NCBI GenBank assembly: GCA_003220475.1
Contig: QHSO01000009.1
Location: 1 to 38,032 of the forward strand
Source of the DNA: Candidatus Rokuibacteriota bacterium
GTDB taxonomy: Bacteria; Methylomirabilota; Methylomirabilia; Rokubacteriales; CSP1-6
Direction of reading: 5' to 3'
Length of the DNA: 38,032 nucleotides
Of this stretch, positions 32,625 to 38,032 are shown piece by piece; the stretch's first letter is position 1; each line of letters starts with the position of its first letter. The translations under genes and the position numbers were made by a program. Under the pieces are notes generated by a model, which searched no databases, was not told the DNA's origin, and was given only the letters and a program-made list of their open reading frames with translations.

Positions 32625-33934
32625 AGCCCGTGCACTCGCAGCTGCCGAGAGGCGCGCGCATCTACCTGCCGGACGAGGCGGCGCGCAAGCGCTATGTCGA
32701 GGAGCGCCTGCTCGACGTGTTCGCGCGCTGGGGCTATCGCGAGATCGTGACGCCCACCTTCGAGTTCGCCGACGTGCTGGCCATGGGCACCGACGTCGGC
32801 GTGCAGGAGAGCATGTTCAAGTTCGTCGACCGCGAGACCGGTCGCATGCTCGCCCTGCGTGCCGACATCACGCCGCAGATCGCGCGCGTGGTGGCCACGC
32901 GGCTGCGCGACGAGCCGAAGCCCGTGCGGCTCGCCTATGTGACGAACGTCTTCCGCCACGACGAGCCGCAGATGTCGCACTACCGCGAGTTCTACCAGGC
33001 GGGCGTCGAGCTGATCGGGCTCGAGAAGCCGGAGGCCGAGGTCGAGGTCATCGCGATGACCATCGAAGGCCTGCGCGCGCTCGGGCTGGAGCGCTTCCAG
33101 ATCGACCTCGGCCATCCGGATTTTTTCCGCGGTCTGCTCGACGAGGCATCGACCGACGCCACGCGCCGCCAGGCGCTGCGCGAGGCGCTCGCGCGCAAAG
33201 ACGCCTCCACGCTCGAGCGGCTGGTGCGTGAGGTGGCCCCGGCGCCACACGTGGCCGAGGCGCTGCTCGCCCTGCCGACGCTGTTCGGCCGCGAGATCGT
33301 GCTGGAGCGCGCCGGCCGCTACGCGCAGAACGCACGCTCCGCCCGCGCGCTCGGCAACCTGGCCGAGGTCTATCGCCTGCTGCGGATCTACGGCCTCTCC
33401 GACTCCGTGCTGCTCGACCTCGGCGAGGTCCGAGGCTTCGATTACTACTCGGGCCTCTACTTCGAGGCCTACGTCTCGGGCTTTGGCGCCGCGCTCGCCG
33501 GCGGCGGCCGCTACGACGACATGCTCGGCCGGTTCGGCTACGACTGCCCTGCCGTCGGCTTCGCCTTCGACATCGCGCGGGCCCTGGCCATCATGGAGAA
33601 CCAACAGATTCCGGTCGAGCTGCCGGGTCCCGATTTCTTCATCATCGACTTCACGCCCGAAAAGACGGCCGCGCTGTCGCTGGCTCGGCGACTGCGCGAT
33701 CTCGGGGCCTCCGTGGCCCGTGACATCATCAGCCGGGGTCTCGAGGAGTCCATCGACTATGCGCGCGCGCAGCGGGTGCGGCACGTGCTCGTGGTCGGCT
33801 CGCCGCGCACGGGCGCGGGCGAGCTGCTGGCGCTCGACCTCAAGGGCGGCGGCGAGCGCACGCTCGCCATCGCCGACGTGCTCGCGGATCCGGCGAAGTC
33901 ATTCGAGGGTGTGGGAGGACGGACGCATGCCTAA
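32621..33934 (+). CDS. hisZ: ATP phosphoribosyltransferase regulatory subunit HisZ
   Basis: A 437-residue histidyl-tRNA-synthetase-like protein that, in organisms with a short HisG, forms the feedback-sensitive first enzyme of histidine synthesis. The N-terminus PRGARIYLPDEAARKRYVEE and YREIVTPTFEFADVL is HisZ-like, as are LRADITPQIARVVATR, YVTNVFRHDEPQMSHYREFYQAGVELIG and GFDYYSGLYFEAYV with GGGRYDDML (about residue 294). The HisRS-specific amino-acid loop is not intact. The last 115 residues form a domain like the HisRS anticodon-binding one, present in longer HisZ proteins. It precedes purA, a frequent pairing. The GTG start overlaps the phosphatase stop. Confidence 0.85.
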   Translation: MKPVHSQLPRGARIYLPDEAARKRYVEERLLDVFARWGYREIVTPTFEFADVLAMGTDVGVQESMFKFVDRETGRMLALRADITPQIARVVATRLRDEPKPVRLAYVTNVFRHDEPQMSHYREFYQAGVELIGLEKPEAEVEVIAMTIEGLRALGLERFQIDLGHPDFFRGLLDEASTDATRRQALREALARKDASTLERLVREVAPAPHVAEALLALPTLFGREIVLERAGRYAQNARSARALGNLAEVYRLLRIYGLSDSVLLDLGEVRGFDYYSGLYFEAYVSGFGAALAGGGRYDDMLGRFGYDCPAVGFAFDIARALAIMENQQIPVELPGPDFFIIDFTPEKTAALSLARRLRDLGASVARDIISRGLEESIDYARAQRVRHVLVVGSPRTGAGELLALDLKGGGERTLAIADVLADPAKSFEGVGGRTHA

Positions 33935-35255
33935 GAACATCGTGGTGATCGGCGCGCAGTGGGGCGACGAGGGCAAGGGCAAGGTGGTGGATATCATCAC
34001 GCCCCACGTCAACGTCGTGGTGCGATACCAGGGCGGCAACAACGCCGGCCACACGGTGGTCGTCGGTCGCGAGAAGTACGTGTTGCACTCGATTCCCTCG
34101 GGCATCCTCCACAATGGCTGCCGCTGTGTCATCGGCTGCGGCGTCGTGATCGACCCGGGCTCGCTGATCGAGGAGATGGAGTCGCTCGTCCAGCGCGGCG
34201 TCCGCCTCGACGGCAATCTCTACATTTCCAAGAACGCGCACCTGATCATGCCGTATCACCCGGCGCTCGACCGGGCCTCCGAGGCCAAGCTCGGCAAGCG
34301 TCGCATCGGCACCACGGGCAAGGGTGTGGGACCGGCCTACGTGGACAAGGCCGCGCGCGTCGGCATTCGCATGGTCGACCTGCTGGACGAGCGGCTGTTC
34401 CGCGAGAAGCTCGAGATCAACCTGGCGCAGAAGAATCGTGTGCTGCGCGACATCTACGACGCGGAGACCTTCGGCGTCGACGCGATCCTCAACCAGTACC
34501 TGCGCTACGCGGGCTGGCTCGCGCCCTACATCACCGACACCGCCCTCTTGCTGAGCAAGTGGATCGACAGCGGCTACTCCGTCCTGTTCGAGGGCGCCCA
34601 GGGCACGATGCTCGACCTCGATCACGGCACGTACCCGTACATCACGTCATCCTCGACGACGGTCGGCGGCGCGGCCACGGGCACCGGCGTGCCGCCCACG
34701 AAGCTGCACGGCGCCCTCGGCGTGGCCAAGGCCTACACCACGCGCGTGGGGGGCGGGCCGTTCCCCACCGAGATGACGGGCAAGATGGCCGAGACGATCC
34801 GCGCGCGCGGCAACGAGTACGGCTCCACCACGGGGCGGCCGCGTCGCTGCGGCTGGTTCGACGGCGTCGTGCTGCGCTACGCCGTGCGCATCAACGGCCT
34901 CGACACCGTCGCGCTCACCAAGCTCGACGTCCTCGATCAGTGCGAGACCCTCAAGGTGTGCACCGGATACCGGCTCGGTCGCGACATCGTCACGGACTTT
35001 CCCGCGGAAGAGACGGCGATGGCGAAGGTCGAGCCGATCTACGAGGACATCTCGGGCTGGATGACGTCCACCGCCGGCGCGAAGAACGAGGTCGACCTGC
35101 CGGCGAAGGCGCGTCGCTATCTGGAGCGGCTGGAGGAGCTGATCGGCGTGCCCTTCTGCCTGATCTCCACGGGCGCGCAGCGCGACGAGACGATTCTGTG
35201 TGAGGACTCGCCGCTGCTGCGCTGGTACCCGAGTGTCCGCTCGAGCATCGTGTAG
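33927..35255 (+). CDS. purA: Adenylosuccinate synthetase PurA
   Basis: A 442-residue cytoplasmic enzyme joining IMP and aspartate with GTP, the first step to AMP. Signatures are IGAQWGDEGKGKVVD (GTP loop), RYQGGNNAGHTVVV, IGTTGKGVGPAYVDKAAR, LFEGAQGTMLDLDHGTYPY, TGVPPTKL, TRVGGGPFPTE and GSTTGRPRRCGWFD. Length is slightly above the usual 430. The ATG at 33927 has GGGAGG eight bases before it and overlaps hisZ by 8 bases. The 240-base gap after it, up to the tRNA, shows no gene and no clear terminator. Confidence 0.97.
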   Translation: MPKNIVVIGAQWGDEGKGKVVDIITPHVNVVVRYQGGNNAGHTVVVGREKYVLHSIPSGILHNGCRCVIGCGVVIDPGSLIEEMESLVQRGVRLDGNLYISKNAHLIMPYHPALDRASEAKLGKRRIGTTGKGVGPAYVDKAARVGIRMVDLLDERLFREKLEINLAQKNRVLRDIYDAETFGVDAILNQYLRYAGWLAPYITDTALLLSKWIDSGYSVLFEGAQGTMLDLDHGTYPYITSSSTTVGGAATGTGVPPTKLHGALGVAKAYTTRVGGGPFPTEMTGKMAETIRARGNEYGSTTGRPRRCGWFDGVVLRYAVRINGLDTVALTKLDVLDQCETLKVCTGYRLGRDIVTDFPAEETAMAKVEPIYEDISGWMTSTAGAKNEVDLPAKARRYLERLEELIGVPFCLISTGAQRDETILCEDSPLLRWYPSVRSSIV

Positions 35256-35478
35256 CGCGCATTCGTCGGCCTGCGGCTTGCAAGTTTCACGTGACGGCGC
35301 GCCGGGCAGCCGTCCTCGTGGGTGGCGCCGCTTCTGGCCCGCTGGCAACAGTGGATGCCAGACGCCGCCCGCGGCTCCCGCGGCTCCCGGCGCGCCGACC
35401 CGACCGCTCGACGCCGACATTACACCGCGCGCCCGACTCGTCGCAGTACGCGCGGTGACGCGACGATCTCTGCTGGCC

Positions 35479-35487
35479 TGTTACTAT
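35479..35487 (+). promoter_or_regulatory. Extended -10 promoter of the tRNA gene
   Basis: TGTTACTAT (TACTAT at 35482-35487) is an extended -10 ending nine bases before the tRNA's first base, which is the right distance for transcription to begin near the mature 5' end. No -35 match is seen at normal spacing. Confidence 0.5.
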
Positions 35488-35496
35488 TTCAGACGG

Positions 35497-35572
35497 GAGC
35501 CGTTAGCTCAGTTGGTAGAGCGCCTGACTTTTAATCAGGGGGTCGCTGGTTCGATCCCAGCACGGCTCACCA
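35497..35572 (+). tRNA. tRNA-Lys (anticodon TTT)
   Basis: A 76-base cloverleaf. Acceptor arms GAGCCGT (35497-35503) and ACGGCTC (35562-35568) pair fully, followed by discriminator A and an encoded CCA. The D arm carries AGCTCAGTTGGTAGAGC. The anticodon stem CCTGA/TCAGG encloses CTTTTAA with anticodon TTT at 35530-35532, reading AAA and AAG lysine codons. The T arm has GGTTCGATCC. A run of six T follows at 35573-35578 and may end transcription. Confidence 0.98.
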
Positions 35573-35742
35573 TTTTTTGCGCTCGATGGTGTGAGCTCGT
35601 AACGCCTCACCAAATCGTCACGCCGTTAGTCATTCTGTCGTCCCGGCAGGCTGTCAGCGCGCCGACGCAGTGTCTGTCGATCTAGATCGCTCCTCAGACC
35701 GCCGCACGTGGAACGATTCGTTTTGCTTGAAGAGATCGGCTG

Positions 35743-35758
35743 CGGCACGCTTCCTGCT
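35743..35758 (+). promoter_or_regulatory. Possible sigma-54 promoter of the pilin gene
   Basis: CGGCACG, four bases, CTGC has GG at 35744-35745 and GC at 35756-35757, exactly 10 bases apart, with a perfect GGCACG half. The start would be near 35769, 30 bases before the pilin ATG. Major pilin genes are often sigma-54 dependent. The match is short for G/C-rich DNA. A 12-bp palindrome (CGATCTAGATCG, 35678-35689) lies further upstream; the rest of the 226-base gap after the tRNA shows nothing. Confidence 0.35.
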
Positions 35759-35798
35759 CGTTCCGGCCACCGGAGCTTCACACGTTGACGGAGGAAAG

Positions 35799-36200
35799 AT
35801 GGCCGGAGTAAACCCCCGCAAGACGATGCACAGTCAGCGCGGTTTTACGCTGATCGAGTTGCTCATCGTCGTCGCGATCATCGGCATTCTCGCGTCGATC
35901 GCCGTTCCGCTCTACGCCAATGTGCAGCAACGCGCGCGTGTCGCGAAGGCCCAGGGTGACGCGCGCGCGCTGGCGTCCGCCGCGGCGGTCTACGGTGCGC
36001 ATATGGGCGTGGTGCCGACCGCGCTCACTGACCTCACCGCTCCGGCGACCAACAGCGTCAACCAGGTAGCCGGTCCGTTCATGGCCTCCGTTCCGGCGCC
36101 TCCGACGGGGTGGGCGGCCTACGTCTATACGGCGGATACGGCAGCGGGAACGTTCACGATCTCCAGCAGCGGCGACAACACCACGGTCTCGATGCCGTAG
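35799..36200 (+). CDS. Type IV pilin / type II pseudopilin
   Basis: A 133-residue prepilin. The short leader MAGVNPRKTMHSQRG ends in Gly, the prepilin peptidase site, then FTLIELLIVVAIIGILASIAVPLYANVQQRARVA with Glu at position 5, the standard assembly helix. The C-terminal head is small, with TGWAAYVYTADTAAGTFTIS and no cysteine pair, like short pilins and GspG-type proteins. The protein is exported, cut by PilD and assembled into a pilus or secretion filament. The ATG at 35799 has GGAGGAA just before it. No other pilus gene is adjacent, so the assembly machine is encoded elsewhere. Confidence 0.92.
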   Translation: MAGVNPRKTMHSQRGFTLIELLIVVAIIGILASIAVPLYANVQQRARVAKAQGDARALASAAAVYGAHMGVVPTALTDLTAPATNSVNQVAGPFMASVPAPPTGWAAYVYTADTAAGTFTISSSGDNTTVSMP

Positions 36201-36202
36201 AG

Positions 36203-36727
36203 CTAGGACCCGCGCGTTTCCTCGCGGATCAGCTTGAGCTCGTGGCGCGCGGCCGCCTCCTCCACGGAGTGCGACTGCATCAGCTCGCCGGTTTCACGCG
36301 CCAGCGCGACCAGCCGGGAATAGTGCCGGTGCAGCAGGCGCACCTCGTCTTCGGTGAGGTCTTCGACGTTGATGAGGCGATTGGACGCGCCGTGGAGCGC
36401 CGCCACGATCTCGTTGAGCTTCAGGTGGATGGCGCGCGCGTCGTTGTTCTGGGCGCGCTGGATGAGGAACACCATCAGAAAGGTCACGATCGTGGTGCCG
36501 GTGTTGATGACGAGCTGCCAGGTATCCGAGAAGCCGAACAGCGGCCCGGTGAAGGCCCAGGCGATGACGACGGCGAGCGCGACGCCGAACGCCCACGACG
36601 TGCCGACCCATTCGGTGAGAGCCCGCGAGAAGCGCTCCAGCGCGCGGCCGATCGCCGGCCGCCGGGGTGCGCGCGTGAGCGTCCGCAACCGGGGCAGACG
36701 CGCCTGACGTTTGGTCTCGGGGTTCAC
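36203..36727 (-). CDS. Low-affinity iron permease (Fet4-like) family membrane protein
   Basis: A membrane protein of about 174 residues, convergent with the pilin gene. A basic N-terminus leads to two helices, WAFGVALAVVIAWAFTGPLF and QLVINTGTTIVTFLMVFLIQ, with the family stretch GFSDTWQLVINTGTTIVTF between and RAQNNDARAIHLKLNEIVAAL after. A charged C-terminal helix follows. Bacterial relatives are named after yeast Fet4, but transport is not proven for this short form. The start is uncertain: GTG at 36727 (used), GTG at 36742 or ATG at 36823, none with a good ribosome site. The first two lie within an inverted repeat. Confidence 0.8.
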   Translation of the reverse strand: MNPETKRQARLPRLRTLTRAPRRPAIGRALERFSRALTEWVGTSWAFGVALAVVIAWAFTGPLFGFSDTWQLVINTGTTIVTFLMVFLIQRAQNNDARAIHLKLNEIVAALHGASNRLINVEDLTEDEVRLLHRHYSRLVALARETGELMQSHSVEEAAARHELKLIREETRGS

Positions 36728-36749
36728 GCGTGACGGGTCCACGCGTGAA
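36723..36749. promoter_or_regulatory. Inverted repeat over the start of the Fet4-like gene
   Basis: TTCACGCGTG (36723-36732) and CACGCGTGAA (36740-36749) are exact inverted repeats around seven bases. Each arm contains the palindrome CACGCGTG. It covers both candidate GTG starts of the reverse gene, so it could be an operator near the promoter if the gene starts further in, or an mRNA hairpin that hides the start. There is no T-run. Confidence 0.55.
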
Positions 36750-36876
36750 AGGAAGTGCAATCGAAATGCCGCGTTCGAGGGTGCGCATTTCACAGGACGC
36801 GGTGCCTGTGCTGCGCGTTGCATAGGATCTCAGCGACGCTGGACTAACTGGCATCAGCGTTGCTCATCGAGTGCGT

Positions 36877-37284
36877 ATGCGCCCAGCGAGAGTTCGAACG
36901 ACCACCCTCGCGGACGTGCAGACGGGCACGCGAGCCGAAATCTGCACGGTCTGCCGTCACGAGTTGCGCGCGGGCGAGCCGCTCGCGTGGGGTCTCGCCC
37001 ACGAGCGACTGCACGAGCGCTGTCTCGACGGGCTGCGCGCATCGCGTCTGCGTCCCAAAGACCGACCGCAGCGCGTCGCGCCCGCCATGCGCAGTGTGCT
37101 CTCGCGCCACGACGGCCGTCTCTGCACGGCATGTCTGGCGATGGAGATCAACATCAGCCTCCAGCAGGCGCGCGAAGTCGTCGCGCACCTGAACACAGGC
37201 GAAGGCTTCGCGGTGCTGCCCGTGAGCTGCGGGCGCTGCGGCCGCCAGACCGACGCGCTGTGCAGTGTTCCCCACGCCGCCTGA
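36877..37284 (+). CDS. Cys-rich hypothetical protein, probable zinc binding
   Basis: A 135-residue protein with three CxxC-type pairs. The first module reads EICTVCRHEL and then AHERLHERC; the second reads RLCTACLAMEINISLQQARE, and after a helix, VSCGRCGRQTDALC. Spacing suggests two zinc-binding folds, the second with a short helix-turn-helix-like segment between the pairs. No signal peptide or membrane helix is present. I recognise no named family; a regulator or nucleic-acid binder is possible but unproven. The ATG at 36877 is used; a GTG two codons upstream is equally possible. It stands alone in this orientation, divergent from the Fet4-like gene. Confidence 0.6.
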   Translation: MRPARVRTTTLADVQTGTRAEICTVCRHELRAGEPLAWGLAHERLHERCLDGLRASRLRPKDRPQRVAPAMRSVLSRHDGRLCTACLAMEINISLQQAREVVAHLNTGEGFAVLPVSCGRCGRQTDALCSVPHAA

Positions 37285-37391
37285 GCTGGTAACGTAACGT
37301 CCCGCCGCCTGACCGGTTGCGCCTCGGGCCGGCCTCTGCCACCATCGCGTCGCCCCGCGCGCCGCGCGGGAATCCCGCCGCAGGAGGCGCC

Positions 37392-37715
37392 ATGATCTAC
37401 GAATACCGTGCGTACTACGTGATGCCCGGCCGCATGCCCGACATCCAGCGACGCTTCGCCGAGGTCACGATGAAGCTGTTCAAGAAGCACGGCGTCAACG
37501 TCGTCGGCTTCTGGGAAACGATCATCGGCGAGTCGAACGAGATGGTCTACATCTTGTCGTGGGCGGATCTCGGCGAGCGCGACCGCATCTGGAAGACGTT
37601 CATGGCCGACCCCGAGTGGCTGGCCGCACGCAAGGCCAGCGAAGCCAACGGCCCCCTCGTCGAGCGCGTCGTCAACAAAATCTGGCGCCCCACCTCATTC
37701 TCCCCAATGCAGTAG
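37392..37715 (+). CDS. NIPSNAP family protein
   Basis: A 107-residue single-domain protein of the NIPSNAP (dimeric alpha/beta barrel) superfamily. It shows IYEYRAYYVMPGRMPDIQRRF, the paired KHGVNVVGFWETIIGESNEM and YILSWADLGERDRIWKTFMADPEW, then the typical closing KIWRPTSFSP. Bacterial members are small, probably cytoplasmic and of unknown role; some are thought to bind ligands like monooxygenase-type barrels. The ATG at 37392 has CAGGAGG four bases before it. The repeat array begins 28 bases after the stop. Confidence 0.88.
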   Translation: MIYEYRAYYVMPGRMPDIQRRFAEVTMKLFKKHGVNVVGFWETIIGESNEMVYILSWADLGERDRIWKTFMADPEWLAARKASEANGPLVERVVNKIWRPTSFSPMQ

Positions 37716-37742
37716 CCCCCTCGTAACGCCCGCCACATAGAG

Positions 37743-38025
37743 GAGCAGCACGTTCGCCGAGCCGCTCCGAACGCCGGGGAGATTAGGGGGCCATCTCGGG
37801 CAGTGCGCCGGGCTAAGAGGAGCGGCACGGCTTCGCCGGGCCGCTGCGAACGCTGGGGGTTTGGGGGGCCATTTCTGGGCCCCCCATCTTTACAGTCGAG
37901 CGGCACGGCTTCGCCGGGCCGCTGCGAACGCTGGGGGGTATTGGGGGGCCATTTCGGGGCCCCTTCGCAGTGCGCGGGGCTAGAGCAGCGGGACGGCTTT
38001 GCCGGGCCGCTGCGAACGCTGGGGG
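37743..38025 (+). repeat. Array of composite palindromic repeats
   Basis: A unit of about 40 bases (core GGCTTCGCCGGGCCGCTGCG) occurs at 37743-37779 (degenerate), 37820-37859, 37898-37937 (same 40 bases) and 37986-38025 (few changes). Each folds as a nested hairpin. Between units lie 38 to 48 bases, and two of the spacers carry the TGGGGGGCC/GGCCCCCCA-type hairpin (37862-37886 perfect; 37942-37959 shorter). A further stretch, GCAGTGCGC then GGGCTA, precedes the second and fourth units. The last 317 bases of the window hold this array and no gene. It may continue beyond the window. Confidence 0.9.
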
Positions 38026-38032
38026 GAGTGGG

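Noticed and set aside
32621-33934. Histidyl-tRNA synthetase (hisS)
   Set aside because: Motifs in the amino-acid pocket look HisZ-like and the gene is paired with purA as hisZ often is. The full-length C-terminal domain keeps some doubt.
37743-38025. CRISPR array
   Set aside because: The repeats are spaced unevenly (38-48 bases), the spacers resemble each other and hold the same hairpin, and no cas gene is present.

Overview
This is a G+C-rich (about 70 percent by eye) bacterial chromosome segment, packed with genes that mostly read left to right and often overlap by 4 to 8 bases. The core is a division and cell-wall (dcw) cluster from mraZ to ftsZ. MurE carries the DNPR motif of meso-diaminopimelate-adding enzymes, which suggests a Gram-negative-type wall. 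The gene set, the base composition and the many GGGGGGCC-type palindromes fit an uncultivated soil or subsurface lineage such as Candidatus Rokubacteria (Methylomirabilota). That placement is inference; no 16S gene or ribosomal protein is present to test it.

Layout. 1-1108: end of a peptide/nickel-type ABC importer (two permeases). 1143-1359: G/C-rich repeats. 1390-4227: an amidase, a secreted Thr-rich protein, and a pilin-like protein whose start sits on a perfect 34-bp palindrome. 4262-6153: a reverse-strand short-chain dehydrogenase, a decayed response-regulator fragment, and an unknown protein preceded by a 20-bp dyad and a sigma-54-like promoter. 6395-22445: the dcw cluster, mraZ-rsmH-ftsL-ftsI-murE-murF-mraY-murD-ftsW-murC-murB-ftsQ-ftsA-ftsZ. 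It has a near-consensus promoter and three MraZ boxes in front and a strong terminator behind. murG and ddl are absent, and rsmH has no recognisable start codon.

22506-28925: pgeF, a reverse-strand Ycf46-like AAA ATPase, then yggS-proC-yggT-divIVA-yggU, a small exported protein and mtnA. 28932-31942: a small reverse ORF, an orphan double-domain SagB-type oxidoreductase and a class V aminotransferase. 32001-35255: a histidine phosphatase, hisZ and purA, overlapping. 35497-35572: tRNA-Lys(TTT). 35799-37715: a type IV pilin, a Fet4-like membrane protein, a Cys-rich protein and a NIPSNAP protein. 37743-38032: an array of a composite palindromic repeat that also occurs, inverted, after pgeF.

The dcw genes make the lipid-linked peptidoglycan precursor up to lipid I (MurB-F, MraY), supply the septal synthase (FtsW/FtsI) and build the divisome (FtsL, Q, A, Z). 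The lipid II step (MurG) and D-Ala-D-Ala ligase must be encoded elsewhere. No CRISPR array, prophage, transposase or clear new defence system is visible. The most unusual signals are the dispersed composite repeat with compensatory stem changes, the missing rsmH start codon, the MurB active-site substitution, and several dyads placed at gene starts.
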